Source of the DNA: Novipirellula aureliae
GTDB lineage: Bacteria > Planctomycetota > Planctomycetia > Pirellulales > Pirellulaceae
Direction: 5' to 3'
Length of the DNA stretch: 64,000 nt
Assembly (NCBI RefSeq): GCF_007860185.1
Contig: NZ_SJPY01000001.1
Coordinates: 1,263,132 to 1,327,131, forward strand
Shown here: in pieces, positions 36,109 through 46,129 of the stretch
Layout: each line of letters begins with the position of its first letter
How positions within the stretch are numbered: the stretch's first letter is position 1
The notes under the pieces: generated by a model
Told to the model about the DNA's origin: nothing
What the model saw: only the letters and a program-made list of their open reading frames with translations
Databases searched by the model: none
Program-made: the position numbers and the translations under genes

Positions 36109-36335
36109 CCGACCGTTCACAAACTCGGCGACAACGATTATCGATTGTCTACGGCATTCTTTGCATCGTTTTGCTTTTAGTCATCATGCAGCTGTGGCTA
36201 CTCACGGCGACCATGAACGCATGGTTGGGGGGGAACGAGGAAATTGTCTGGCCCGCTGCGATCGCCAGCACCGTCTGTCTCGGGTTGAACCTAGGCTTGA
36301 TGCGATACCTGGTCGCACTGGATTCCAATACATGA
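36105..36335 (+). CDS. DUF6755-like two-helix membrane protein
   Basis: A 76-residue protein with two hydrophobic helices (about 14-33 and 47-70) and short polar ends. It resembles the small DUF6755 proteins that accompany Rieske/nitrate-reductase-type operons. Four-base overlaps with both neighbours (ATGA at each end) show strong coupling. Probably an accessory or assembly subunit of the membrane complex. Confidence 0.6.
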   Translation: MTDRSQTRRQRLSIVYGILCIVLLLVIMQLWLLTATMNAWLGGNEEIVWPAAIASTVCLGLNLGLMRYLVALDSNT

Positions 36336-37396
36336 CCAACTCAAACGACCGACTCTCGGCGAACAAGACCGCAATCGCGGACTTGAATCCAGCCTACTTT
36401 GCTTTGGTGATGGCGACCGGCATCGTTTCGATCGCTAGTCATTTGATGGGGCATCTCACAATTGCGATTGTATTGTTATGGATCAACACGATCGCATTTG
36501 CAATCCTGTGGGCCCTCACTCTGTTTCGACTTGCGATCTTTCCTCGCAAATTCTTTGCCGATCTCGTCGATCATCGTCGCGGGGTTGGCTTTTTTACATC
36601 CGTCGCTGGGACCTGTGTGCTGGGTAGCCAGTATCTCTTAGTGATGCAATCTCGTAGCGTTGCGGTCGTACTCTGGATAATAGGGATCACATTATGGTTC
36701 GTACTGACCTACACAATCTTTACAAGCTATGTGATCAAAGAAGTGAAACCTACGCTGGCCGATGGGATTCACGGGGGCTGGTTGGTTGCTGTCGTTGCGA
36801 CGCAATCCGTATCGTTACTTGGTTCGACACTAGCAGAGGGATTTGGTTCCTACCAACCGCAGACATTGTTCTTTGCACTAACGATGTGGTTAGGCGGTGG
36901 GATGCTTTACATCTGGATCATCTCATTGATATTTTTTCGATACGCTTTTCTGCCCATGAAGGCGTCGGACCTGTCACCGCCCTATTGGATCAACATGGGA
37001 GCGATGGCGATTTCAACACTGGCAGGCGTAATGTTGGTATCCGCCGTCGAGGGCTCGTCGCTGCTGAGCGATATCGAACCATTCTTAAAAGGATTCACCC
37101 TATTCTTTTGGGCGACGGCGACATGGTGGATTCCAATGTTGCTCACCCTCGGCGTCTGGCGGCACATTTACAAGCGTTATCAACTCCGGTATGACCCACA
37201 ATACTGGGGCCTTGTGTTCCCGCTCGGCATGTACACGACATGCACCTACCGCATGATGACCGTGTTCGAACTGCCGTACCTGTCGTTTATCACAGCCGTG
37301 TTTTTATGGATCGCGCTGGTGGTGTGGTCGATTACGTTTATCGGGATGTTTTGTCACCTGTTTCGAGCTGCCAATTTGCCGATTGAGCAAAATTAG
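36332..37396 (+). CDS. TDT-family (TehA/SLAC1-type) anion channel or transporter
   Basis: A 354-residue membrane protein with about ten helices, starting LNPAYFALVMATGIVSIA, the first-helix pattern of TDT/SLAC1 proteins. The helix pairs repeat in the family's five-hairpin manner, including SVAGTCVLGSQY and GGWLVAVVATQSVSLLG. The start at 36332 overlaps the DUF6755 stop; an open frame upstream is not used. Plant SLAC1 and TehA conduct chloride and nitrate. As the last gene of a nitrate-reductase-like operon, moving nitrate or nitrite is a good inference, though annotated relatives are often called tellurite or dicarboxylate transporters. Confidence 0.8.
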   Translation: MTNSNDRLSANKTAIADLNPAYFALVMATGIVSIASHLMGHLTIAIVLLWINTIAFAILWALTLFRLAIFPRKFFADLVDHRRGVGFFTSVAGTCVLGSQYLLVMQSRSVAVVLWIIGITLWFVLTYTIFTSYVIKEVKPTLADGIHGGWLVAVVATQSVSLLGSTLAEGFGSYQPQTLFFALTMWLGGGMLYIWIISLIFFRYAFLPMKASDLSPPYWINMGAMAISTLAGVMLVSAVEGSSLLSDIEPFLKGFTLFFWATATWWIPMLLTLGVWRHIYKRYQLRYDPQYWGLVFPLGMYTTCTYRMMTVFELPYLSFITAVFLWIALVVWSITFIGMFCHLFRAANLPIEQN

Positions 37397-37971
37397 TTCC
37401 CATGCGCTGTTCCTGGCTGTTCTCCCGGAACAACGCCTTCGGAAGAACTGCCCAAGCTATAGAAAAGCTTGAACGAATCGAAGTTCTTCGGAGTGTTGTC
37501 GACAGCCAACCCGCCTCTTTGCGTGGTTCTCCGCTTGGCGCTGACAGAGCGAGCGACAAGCGTTTTTTGGTTTCTGCTGACGTCTTGCTTGTTTTTGGGT
37601 TTCCTGCGTGACATAATGAGGGCACCTTGGTAACCAGGCTGAGGGAGAAATACACGGATCGGGCGTACGGAGCTTGAGGTGATTCGATTCTCCAACGAGG
37701 TCGTGTGAAAACGTTGAGCGAATCGACCTGCCGTCAAGATCTCTGCCGTCAAGATCTCTGCCGTCAAGATCAACGCCAAGCGTTCAGTAGGACCAAGAAA
37801 AACAGCGGGCGATGTGACACCGCCTCGCGGCGTCGCACGCGTCAACCCGCAGTCGGTCTCCGCGCCCCGATCGGTGCAACTCGATCGATCGCACCAAACA
37901 CTTCACTTTGCAACCAAAATCCACCGTTCCACCCAGGCCATCTCTTTGCGCGCGAAGTAAATCAAATCACC
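37397..37971. other. Intergenic region with a 16-bp tandem repeat
   Basis: About 575 bases without a sure gene. Three copies of TCTGCCGTCAAGATC stand in a row at about 37731-37772, and they keep an upstream frame open. A minus-strand frame (37614 to 37393, MSRRKPKNKQ...) is very basic and unassigned. The open frame from 37705 into the next gene is not credited before 37972. Confidence 0.55.
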
Positions 37972-38733
37972 ATGGAATCGAGTAAGAAAAGTGTCTCTCA
38001 TCCAAGCCGCTTCGGTCGCAGCAATCGGCTGGTGGAGGCCTTTGCAGTGTTTTTGATGTTTTGGCTGATAGCGGCATATGGGGTTGTTCCTTGGCTATCG
38101 AAGAACTATCCTGGACACCATTCGGTAGCGGAGGCTCGTCCGCGGATCACGCGAACAAGCGATGGTCACCCAGGCGACCCGTTGAATGTCGCTTTGACTG
38201 GTAGCGAAACGGATTTGCAGGAAATCATGAATGCGGCCAACTGGTATCCTGCGGCTGCACTAGGCTTGAAGAGCGACTTGAAGATTGCGGCAGACACCGT
38301 GCTCTCGCGCCCTGACGATTCCGCTCCCGTCAGCAGCTTGTATTTGTTCGGTCGCAAAGAAGACCTGGCCTTTGAACAACCGGTCGGTGACAATCCGCGA
38401 CACCGGCACCATGTTCGTTTTTGGAAGACAGGAAAAGTCAATCAAGAAGGACGATCGACATGGATTGGTTCTGCGGTTTATGACAAGCGAGTTGGACTAA
38501 GTCGCACGACCGGCCAGATAACTCACGTCACGGCTGCCGACATCGATGTTGAACGCGATTATCTTTTCAAGTGTTTGGAGCAAACCGGTGACCTCGCGGA
38601 GCATTCAAGCGAACCTGGTTTTCATCAACAGCGTGAAGGAGTCAACGGCGGTGGCGACCCCTGGTATACCGATGGAGCACTCTGGACCGGAGTGATCCAA
38701 ATGAACACACTCGACTTATCTTCTGAACAATGA
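37972..38733 (+). CDS. Membrane-anchored LssY_C-like protein
   Basis: A 253-residue protein with one N-terminal helix (about 22-40) and a periplasmic C-terminal part that resembles the LssY C-terminal domain: TRTSDGHPGDPLNVALTGSE, NAANWYPAA and SSLYLFGRKEDLAFEQPVG. The lssY region of Legionella is linked to membrane lipid metabolism, but the role of this domain is unknown. The start at 37972 is chosen because the anchor follows directly. The unfinished gene at 63183 shares a similar anchor and a TSDGHPGD stretch. Confidence 0.75.
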   Translation: MESSKKSVSHPSRFGRSNRLVEAFAVFLMFWLIAAYGVVPWLSKNYPGHHSVAEARPRITRTSDGHPGDPLNVALTGSETDLQEIMNAANWYPAAALGLKSDLKIAADTVLSRPDDSAPVSSLYLFGRKEDLAFEQPVGDNPRHRHHVRFWKTGKVNQEGRSTWIGSAVYDKRVGLSRTTGQITHVTAADIDVERDYLFKCLEQTGDLAEHSSEPGFHQQREGVNGGGDPWYTDGALWTGVIQMNTLDLSSEQ

Positions 38734-38776
38734 AAGCGTTCAGATTTACTCCCCTTTCACCCCTGAGTTGCCTACG

Positions 38777-40309
38777 ATGAATCGTTCATTATCCGCCTTC
38801 CTGCTGATCCTTGTCGCAGGGTTGACGAGCCTCCCCGCTTGTCAGGCCCAATTTGAGAACTTGCTACAACATCTACCGGAGGACGCCAATACGCTGATGT
38901 TGTTCAACATGGAGGAGATCATGGCAACGCCCTTAGCAGCGTCGCAGAATTGGAAGAACGGCGAAGCTGCAAAATATTCATCGGGACTGATGATCGTGCC
39001 TCCCCAAACATTGCATCTGGCAATGGCTGCACAAATGGATATTGAATTGATGCAACCCCATTGGCATGCTTCGGTGATGGATCTTAGCGAAGAACCCTCC
39101 ATGTTGACGGTGACCGAGCGTCATGGTGGCAACGTTGATACGATCAGTGGCCAAGACGCAGCGGTACTTCCCAACAATACCTATGTCGTCAAATTCGGAA
39201 AGTTCATTGCCGGAACCATGTACCCCGCCGACCGACAGCAGACCGCACGCTGGGTCGATAGCGTGTTTGCAACGAGCGGGCGAAAGCCACTTTCGCCCTA
39301 CCTGGCCGAAGCAGAAGGCTATGCGGACCAAAAAAAGGTGCCGATTGTTTTGGCGATGGACCTCAAAAATGTTTTGTCGGCCAAGTTCATTCGGCATCGA
39401 CTTGACCTAATGAAATCGTTAAAGGGCACGCAAGTTGACCTGGACAAATTGGCCGAGGCACTGTCGAGTGTCCGTGGAATCACGTTGGGAATTGAAATTA
39501 CCGACCGAATCACCGGCGGGATCAAGGTCGATTTTGATGGAGACGTCAGCTTGATGAAAGACGTCGCAAAACCGTTGCTGTTGGAATCACTCGGTAACCA
39601 TGGCGCCATGATTAACGAGCTCAACGACTGGAAAGTGTCGGTCAGTCGCAATGAGATATTGCTGCAAGGATCATTCCAGTCCAGTGGTATCCAGCGAGTC
39701 TTTAGCTTGTTCGATGCCCCCCCTGGAATGCAGTCATTGTCACAAACCTCCTCGCCTGGAGACGCGAAATCAGGTAAAGATCTAACGGCCAGAGCGACTC
39801 AGCAATACTTCAAGTCGATTCAATTGTTGATTTCCGACTTGCAGCATGAGGACCAGGAACATCAATCAAGCACTCCGGGACTCGAGGCGATGTGGTATGC
39901 ACGATATGCCGCCAAGATCGATGCGTTGCCGATTCTTCACGTCGATCCAGAAATGGTGACGTTCGCGACTCAAGTTTCCGCTGCTCTGCGTCAATCGCAA
40001 ACCGCGATGCGGACAGCGGGTGTACAAACGGCGACGCGAATTACGAGCATGCAGGGTGCACAAGTCTATAACTACCAATATGCAGCAGGCGCTGCAGAGA
40101 ATTACGGCATTTTTGGCGGTGGTTATGCCTATCGGTACCAGGCCAATCCGCGTGCATCGCTCAGGCAGGATGGTGCGCAAGTGGCTCAGATCGAAGCACA
40201 AGAGACCAGTCGTGGTTATGAAACGGCCAACAAGATCATGCAAGAAATCGCTGTTTCAACGACGCAGATTCGTCGCAAGATGACCGAGAAATATCAGATC
40301 GAGTTCTGA
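38777..40309 (+). CDS. Secreted planctomycete protein of unknown function
   Basis: A 510-residue protein with an N-terminal signal peptide (MNRSLSAFLLILVAGLTSLPACQA). A TLMLFNMEEIMATPL start of the mature part, Leu/Asp-rich alternating segments and a Tyr/Ala/Gln-rich stretch near 420-480 give no family I can name. The C-terminus is helical and Gln-rich. Similar proteins are common and uncharacterised in Pirellulales. An alternative TTG start at 38768 is less likely. Confidence 0.8.
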   Translation: MNRSLSAFLLILVAGLTSLPACQAQFENLLQHLPEDANTLMLFNMEEIMATPLAASQNWKNGEAAKYSSGLMIVPPQTLHLAMAAQMDIELMQPHWHASVMDLSEEPSMLTVTERHGGNVDTISGQDAAVLPNNTYVVKFGKFIAGTMYPADRQQTARWVDSVFATSGRKPLSPYLAEAEGYADQKKVPIVLAMDLKNVLSAKFIRHRLDLMKSLKGTQVDLDKLAEALSSVRGITLGIEITDRITGGIKVDFDGDVSLMKDVAKPLLLESLGNHGAMINELNDWKVSVSRNEILLQGSFQSSGIQRVFSLFDAPPGMQSLSQTSSPGDAKSGKDLTARATQQYFKSIQLLISDLQHEDQEHQSSTPGLEAMWYARYAAKIDALPILHVDPEMVTFATQVSAALRQSQTAMRTAGVQTATRITSMQGAQVYNYQYAAGAAENYGIFGGGYAYRYQANPRASLRQDGAQVAQIEAQETSRGYETANKIMQEIAVSTTQIRRKMTEKYQIEF

Positions 40310-40732
40310 TCCTTCTCCCGAAACGCCACCATTGATCATCCTTCCCAACGGCAACTTGGGAAGTGGGGATGGTCGCGAGCGTTGTTCGGGATGGAACTAC
40401 GGTAGGCGTTGTTGCGCGGGGACAAGTTGAGGGCAGATTCTCCCCAAAAAAACATCGATTATGCCCGGTTTTTTAATTCCCCAGCTTCGTCGGCAGGATA
40501 TAGTTAGCAGAAATCCCCCAGAGCAGTGCGTTGTTTTATTGGACAGATTTTTTTCCATCCATGATCACCGCACTTGAGGTCGTCTTGCGAAGCTCTTGGT
40601 AGCGACGCTTTGGTAGCGATGCTTTGGTAGCGATGCGAAAGTCTTGGCGACTTCGGCTACACCGCGCGGCGGAGACCGTGATTTTAATGCAGGGACGCGA
40701 TCATCTAATCAAGCTAATTGAAAGAATGCACC
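40310..40732. other. Intergenic region with a short inverted repeat and tandem TGGTAGCGA copies
   Basis: About 420 bases. CTTCCCAA-CGGCAAC-TTGGGAAG at about 40345-40367 forms an eight-pair hairpin just after the preceding gene, without a T-run. Near 40596-40636, TTTGGTAGCGATGC is repeated about three times. No gene is evident. Confidence 0.5.
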
Positions 40733-41671
40733 ATGCGATCGTTGATCTTTGCTGCCCTTGCCCTGACGGTGGCGATGGCTTCTTCGGGTTTGGCCCAACA
40801 AACCCAACCGGGTTCAGTTACAAATACCGCTGGACCGCCCACCGAAACCTCTCCCGAGCTTGATGCGATTCGAGCCCAATCGAAAGCGTTTATCGAAGCA
40901 TTTGGCAAGCATGACGCCAAGGCGGTTGCCTCGTTGTGGACGGAGAACGCTGAATACATTGACGATTCAGGGACGATGTATGAGGGCCGGGACGCGATCG
41001 AACAGGTGTACGCGGGGATTTTTGCAGAAAATCCGAACGCCAAAATCCGCATGGTGATCGATTCACTACGTTTGCTCAGTGACTCCGTCGCGATCGAAGA
41101 CGGACGGGCGCTGGTCGACCCGGCGCCTGAGGGCGGTATCGGGGTCAGCAAATACACAGTGGTCCATGTAAAGACAAACGGTCAATGGGAAATGGCGTCG
41201 GTGCGAGATCGCTGGGTAGAGACAATCGCATCACGCGAAAGCACCGGAGATCTCGGCTGGTTAATCGGGACCTGGGAAGCGGAGGAGCATGGCGTGCGGA
41301 TGGAATCGGTATTCCGCTGGGTCGCCAATGGAATGTTCGTTGAGCGGACCCATACGACGACGCAAGTGGATGGGACGAAAAGCTCGGGAGTGCAACTGAT
41401 CGGCTGGAATCCGGCCGAAGGTCATGTGCAGTCTTGGACGTTCAGCCCCGACGGTGGGCATGCGGTCGGGGTTTGGTCGATGACGCCGGTGGGTTGGATC
41501 TCTGAAACGAGGGGTGTGACCGGCGATGGCATAACGACAACATCGGTCAACCAACTCAGACGTCTTGATGACAATGCCTACGTATGGCAGTCGACTCAAC
41601 GAACCGCTGGCGACGTGGCACTTCCCGATACCGACGAAGTGGTGATTAAACGCGTTCCATCAAGTAAATAA
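40733..41671 (+). CDS. Secreted SnoaL-like/NTF2-fold protein
   Basis: A 312-residue protein with a signal peptide (MRSLIFAALALTVAMASSGLAQ) followed by an NTF2/SnoaL-like domain. Its marks are FIEAFGKHDAKAVASLWTEN, YEGRDAIEQVYAGIF and the SDSVAIEDGRALV strand. A second part (about 180-310, WLIGTWEAEEHGVRMESVFRW) looks like a repeat of a beta-rich DUF1579-like domain. Such proteins are widespread in planctomycetes; binding of a small molecule is likely but unproven. Confidence 0.8.
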   Translation: MRSLIFAALALTVAMASSGLAQQTQPGSVTNTAGPPTETSPELDAIRAQSKAFIEAFGKHDAKAVASLWTENAEYIDDSGTMYEGRDAIEQVYAGIFAENPNAKIRMVIDSLRLLSDSVAIEDGRALVDPAPEGGIGVSKYTVVHVKTNGQWEMASVRDRWVETIASRESTGDLGWLIGTWEAEEHGVRMESVFRWVANGMFVERTHTTTQVDGTKSSGVQLIGWNPAEGHVQSWTFSPDGGHAVGVWSMTPVGWISETRGVTGDGITTTSVNQLRRLDDNAYVWQSTQRTAGDVALPDTDEVVIKRVPSSK

Positions 41672-41737
41672 CCGATCCGGCCGCAACCGATCGACTAATC
41701 AAAAACCAAAAAGACCAGCCTCAAAAAGAACGTATTC

Positions 41738-43354
41738 ATGACTAGAAAATCAATCCTTAGCGTTTTAACCATCAGTTTATTACTTTGTCTTCCACTTGAC
41801 GATTGCTGGGGCCGCGGCCGCGGCGGATTCAGCGGCGGTGCCTCGCGTAGCATCGGTGGCGGATTCGGCGGCGGCGCTAGCCGCAGTATCGGTAGCGGAT
41901 TCAGTGGCGGTGCTAGCCGCAGCATCGGTAGTAGCGGTTTGAGCCGTGACCTGAGTGGTGGATTAGGCGGCGGAGGTGGCCGAAGCATGAGTGGCGGACT
42001 TAACCAGAGTGGCCTTGGTGGCCTTGGTGGCGGTGGTGGCGGTGGTTTCGGTGGTGCGGGTCACAACATCGGCGCCGGTGGCGGTATCAACCAAGGCGGC
42101 TTTGGGGGTGGGCTCAGTGAGAACCGGCTTGGCTCTGGCGGTTTAGGCGGCGGTTTAGGCGGCGGACTTGGTCAAGGTCTTGGTGGTCAATCCGCAACCA
42201 GAAACCAGTATTCCAAACCGAACCGTAGTCAGCTTGACGGCTTTCTGGGGATGCCGTCGGACGGCGGCCTAGGCAGTCTTGGAAGCTCGCGAAATCGAAC
42301 AGGCGATAACTTCGATATCACCCATGGGACGGCGGAAGGATCCCGCGGTGGTCAAGCAGCAGGCGTCTCGGTGACCGGGCCGCGCGGTAACACGAGAGCC
42401 GGCGCCGTGGGCGTCGGGGCGGACGGTGGCGTTGCCAAAGTTGGCGGTGTCCAAGGTGCCGATGGTGTCCAGGCGGCACGTGGTGCGGCAGTGGGTCCGA
42501 ATGGTGGTGTCGCAGCAGCCAGCGGAGTTCGCGGACCTGAGGGGGCAGCAGCAACACGTCGTGCAGCGGTGACGCCAGACGGCCGAGTGGCGGCGGGTGG
42601 TGCAGTGCGTGGTGCCAATGGCGCTGCGGCTGCCAGAGGTGTGGTTGCAGGCCCAGCCGGTGCGGCCGCAGGTTTCGCTCGGGTGACGCCATCAGGTCGC
42701 TACACCAGCGCCGCAGCCGTACGCAGCAATTACAACCACTGGGACCTTTATGGCCCTCGCTGGCACACCAATCATCCGGGTGCTTGGTTTGCCGCAGGCT
42801 GGACCGCCAACACCATGTGGCGAGCCGCGACGTGGAACTCGGTGGACGCGTGGATCGGCTATCCCGTCGCTCAGCCAATCTACTACGACTATGGCACCAC
42901 CATCGTTTACGATAACGGCAATGTTTCGATGAACGGCGAAGACGTCGGAACGCCCCAAGAGTACTTTGAACAAGCAAGCGCTATCGCTCAGGCTGGAGCG
43001 CAAGCCGAGGCACCCGAGGACGGTGAGTGGTTGCCGCTTGGCGTTTTTGCCTTGACCAAAACCAACGCTAAAGAATCAGACGTGACCATCCAATTGGCCG
43101 TCAACAAAGCTGGTGTTATTCGCGGCAACTATACGGACACGGCAAATGGCAAGACGCAAACCGTTCAAGGCTCGATCGACAAGAAAACGCAGCGAGTCGC
43201 GTTCTCGATCGGTGATAATAAGTCGGACTTGATTGAGACAGGACTCTACAATCTCACCAAGGACGAAGCTCCAGCCCTGATCCATATCGGTCAGGACAAA
43301 ACCGAACAGTGGCTACTGGTTCGGCTCAAAAACGATAATGCCGCAGTCGGTTAG
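41738..43354 (+). CDS. Secreted Gly/Ala-rich surface protein
   Basis: A 538-residue protein: a signal peptide (about 1-25), a Gly/Ser-rich low-complexity region to about residue 165 with repeated GGASRSIG and GGLGGG units, and an Ala/Gly repeat region (about 200-330) of roughly 18-20 residue units such as VGPNGGVAAASG. The end is a compact domain with aromatic YNHWDLYGPRWHTNHPGAWF and a beta-rich tail. The repeats suggest a fibrous or cell-envelope matrix role. Recent copy changes are expected in the repeats. Confidence 0.8.
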   Translation: MTRKSILSVLTISLLLCLPLDDCWGRGRGGFSGGASRSIGGGFGGGASRSIGSGFSGGASRSIGSSGLSRDLSGGLGGGGGRSMSGGLNQSGLGGLGGGGGGGFGGAGHNIGAGGGINQGGFGGGLSENRLGSGGLGGGLGGGLGQGLGGQSATRNQYSKPNRSQLDGFLGMPSDGGLGSLGSSRNRTGDNFDITHGTAEGSRGGQAAGVSVTGPRGNTRAGAVGVGADGGVAKVGGVQGADGVQAARGAAVGPNGGVAAASGVRGPEGAAATRRAAVTPDGRVAAGGAVRGANGAAAARGVVAGPAGAAAGFARVTPSGRYTSAAAVRSNYNHWDLYGPRWHTNHPGAWFAAGWTANTMWRAATWNSVDAWIGYPVAQPIYYDYGTTIVYDNGNVSMNGEDVGTPQEYFEQASAIAQAGAQAEAPEDGEWLPLGVFALTKTNAKESDVTIQLAVNKAGVIRGNYTDTANGKTQTVQGSIDKKTQRVAFSIGDNKSDLIETGLYNLTKDEAPALIHIGQDKTEQWLLVRLKNDNAAVG

Positions 43355-43857
43355 CTTCAACACGGCTAGCTTCAGCACAGCTAGCTTCAGCAAACCTATC
43401 CGACCTTCATCCAACGACTGCCAGCAAAACGAGACAACGCCTTTCCATCGAACGATGCCGCGCGGTGCACCGTGATCGTGTTTGTCTCGATTGGCAAGTG
43501 GGCAGGAAAGCCTACCTTTCCCGCCCACGCCGTCTACGTTGACATCCGATCGATCGATGCAAGACTCGATCAATAAGCCGGCGAAGTCAACAAACTGACC
43601 CGAGCCGGTAAACTTTGCGGGTCGAGGTTGGAAGCCACAGCCACATTTTTTGGCGAAGTCGCTTTTCACCATCGAAACTTCAAAACTTTCGCTTGGGTTT
43701 AGGGTTAAAGGCTATGCGGTGCTGCCCAACAGAGGAAAATCCTCCCCCCTACTACCTTTTGATTTCGATACGATTATCATGAGTAACTCACGTGACCGCA
43801 CGATGCGTTCGCTCACACAGAATCCCACCAACCCACCACTGAAACGAAGCATACTAG
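43355..43857. other. Intergenic region before the alkaline phosphatase
   Basis: About 500 bases. GGCTAGCTTCAGCA is repeated two to three times at about 43350-43392, and a GTCGAGGTTGGAAGCCACAGCCAC repeat half lies at about 43620-43643. No gene or clear regulatory site seen. Confidence 0.5.
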
Positions 43858-45501
43858 ATGAATCTTAAACCTGGTTTCACAATTCGCATATCCGTCTTCG
43901 CTTTCGTACTGGCCGCAAACGCTTGCCAGCACGTGCCCGTTCAGGCCGCCGATCCCATTGCGAAGATGCAAGTCGATGCGGTAACAACTCGGCAAGCCGA
44001 CTGGGGCTATTGGGGACCGAACCCGAAGACGTATTCGAGCTGGAAGACGCACAGCAACCGCTTGATCCCCGTTTACACGTTTGGAATTGACCTAAACGCG
44101 GTCAGCGGTGAAAACAGTTTGTATCGCGATGCCGCGGCAATCGAAAAACTTTATGGCTTCCTGCCTGACAAGACGCACAACCCCGAAGCCGAATACTTTG
44201 ACCAGACGGACGTTTACCGACTGCAAAAGTCGGCTGTTGAATCAGGCAAGAAACGTGTGATTCTATTTGTGTTCGACGGCATGGATTGGGACACGACGCG
44301 AATTGCTGCCATCGCAAATTCTGGCAAGGATTATAGTGAAGGACGGGGCGAAGGGCTCCACTTTTTGGATTATCGAGGTACGACGACGGACTATGGATAT
44401 TGCGTCACCAGCCCTCGTGTCGACGGCACGTCAGTCAGTGTCGACAAGCAAACCGTTATCAACCCTGAAGGAAAAGTTCGTGGAGGCTACGACGCCAAGT
44501 TAGGCGGCAACTCGCCATGGGAACCTCCCACCGATGCCGATTACCTGATCGGAAAGAGCAAGCAGACCAAACATGCTTACGCGGAATCTTCTGCCACCGC
44601 GACATCGTTGACTTGCGGGATCAAGACCTACAACGACGCAATGAATGTGGACTTCGTAGGTCGTGAAGCGATGCCGATCGCCAGGACGCTGCAACAAGAT
44701 GGCTTTGCTATCGGTGTTGTGAGCAGCGTTCCGATCAGCCATGCAACGCCGGGATGTGCCTACGCCAACAACGTACACCGAAGCGACTATCAGGATTTAA
44801 CGCGTGACTTGGTCGGACGTCCTTCCATTTATCATCCCGGTGGCTTGCCAGGCGTCGACGTGCTGATCGGCGGCGGTTGGGGAATCAATCCGAAAAAAGA
44901 TGGGGGACAAGGCAAAAACTTTGTTCCTGGCAACAAGTACATCGCCGCAGACGACTTGGCAGCGATCGACGTTGAGAACGGTGGCAAATATGTCGTCGCT
45001 CAGCGTACCGATGGCATGGCTGGTCCAGAGGTTCTCAGCACAGCCGTGCAACAGGCAATAAAGGATCAGAATCGCCTGTTCGGTTTCTTCGGCGCTCAAG
45101 GGGGCCACTTGCCCTATCAGACTGCCGACGGAAATTACGATCCGGTCGTCAGTTACGGAAATGCCAAGCCCGCGAAGGCCGAGGCCTACAGTGAAGCGGA
45201 TTTGCACGAGAATGTCAAACTTGATGAGATGGCTGTGGCCGCGCTCAATGTTCTCGATGCTCGCAGCGACCAATGGTGGTTGATGATTGAAGCCGGCGAA
45301 GTCGACTGGGCCAATCATTCCAATAATATCGACAACTCCATCGGCGCGGTCCTCAGCGGGGACGAAGCATTCGCGGCCGTGGTGGCATGGATCGAACAGA
45401 ATGGCGGTTGGAACGATACCGCATTGATTCTCACCGCCGATCACGGTCACTACTTTAATCTCAACCGCCCCGAAGCGTTCATGCAAGCAGCAAGCGAATA
45501 G
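43858..45501 (+). CDS. Periplasmic alkaline phosphatase (PhoA family)
   Basis: A 547-residue protein with a signal sequence (about 1-30) and the core of the metal-dependent alkaline phosphatase superfamily: LFVFDGMDWD (metal Asp), the nucleophile region AYAESSATATSLTCG, SSVPISHATPG, the metal-ligand EAGEVDWANHSNN and LTADHGHY. It hydrolyses phosphate monoesters outside the cytoplasm. Length fits the family. The N-terminus holds an unusual Trp/Tyr-rich stretch (WGYWGPNPKTYSSW). Confidence 0.9.
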   Translation: MNLKPGFTIRISVFAFVLAANACQHVPVQAADPIAKMQVDAVTTRQADWGYWGPNPKTYSSWKTHSNRLIPVYTFGIDLNAVSGENSLYRDAAAIEKLYGFLPDKTHNPEAEYFDQTDVYRLQKSAVESGKKRVILFVFDGMDWDTTRIAAIANSGKDYSEGRGEGLHFLDYRGTTTDYGYCVTSPRVDGTSVSVDKQTVINPEGKVRGGYDAKLGGNSPWEPPTDADYLIGKSKQTKHAYAESSATATSLTCGIKTYNDAMNVDFVGREAMPIARTLQQDGFAIGVVSSVPISHATPGCAYANNVHRSDYQDLTRDLVGRPSIYHPGGLPGVDVLIGGGWGINPKKDGGQGKNFVPGNKYIAADDLAAIDVENGGKYVVAQRTDGMAGPEVLSTAVQQAIKDQNRLFGFFGAQGGHLPYQTADGNYDPVVSYGNAKPAKAEAYSEADLHENVKLDEMAVAALNVLDARSDQWWLMIEAGEVDWANHSNNIDNSIGAVLSGDEAFAAVVAWIEQNGGWNDTALILTADHGHYFNLNRPEAFMQAASE

Positions 45502-46129
45502 CGAACCTGACGTTGAGCAAAACGTTCTCTTCGATCCAATGACACCTCTGCTGCAAATAACCAAACTCACCCAAGTTTGGCGTGTTCCAGCATTTCGTCC
45601 GATTGCAGCTGGCGGCTAGTCGCCAGCTTGGTCAGCGATGATCTTGGCGCTCATTGGATCGACATCACTTTCCCGCAGATGGGATCGACTGTCAATTCAT
45701 AGGCAATGTCGTTCATAGGCAATGTCGTTCTGACGAATCTTCAACCTCCCAATTTCATCAACCCACAGGCCGGAGGCCGAAATGACCCACAGGCCGGAGG
45801 CATCGAGGGGTTCGAGCAAGAGTGGCAATGGGTATCGCGACGAAATCGGCAGCCGGCTAACGCCAAAACGGCTAATTCGCAGAGTGTTTCTCCGAGGATT
45901 CACACTAACGCTTTCGCTCTAACGAGTTACTCAAATGACGAGCCATCACATGAAGCATCCGGGCTAGGGGTAAGTGATTTTTCCAATCTCATGACGGATA
46001 AAATCGGGCAAGTCAATTGGTTCGTGGTTTGATTAACGCCACGGGTGTCCTAAGCGATCTAGGGGAAGGCTCCGTGAGTCGAACATAAAAGAAAACTCAT
46101 CTTGCCGGCAATTCGTGACACGGAATCGT
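45502..46129. other. Repeat-bearing intergenic region
   Basis: About 630 bases. CATAGGCAATGTCGTT is repeated twice at about 45699-45730 and CCCACAGGCCGGAGGC twice at about 45764-45800. Open frames here (for example 45706-46032) contain these repeats and no known domain, so no gene is called. Confidence 0.5.

Noticed and set aside
37393-37614. A 73-codon basic minus-strand ORF (MSRRKPKNK...)
   Set aside because: No family, no ribosome site, and unusual composition; kept only as a note.
42318-42977. A 219-codon minus-strand frame opposite the Gly-rich protein gene
   Set aside because: It is the shadow of a low-complexity coding region on the other strand, is very Arg/His/Ser-rich and has no domain.
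45706-46032. A 108-codon ORF downstream of the alkaline phosphatase
   Set aside because: Its first part is two short tandem duplications and no recognisable domain follows.
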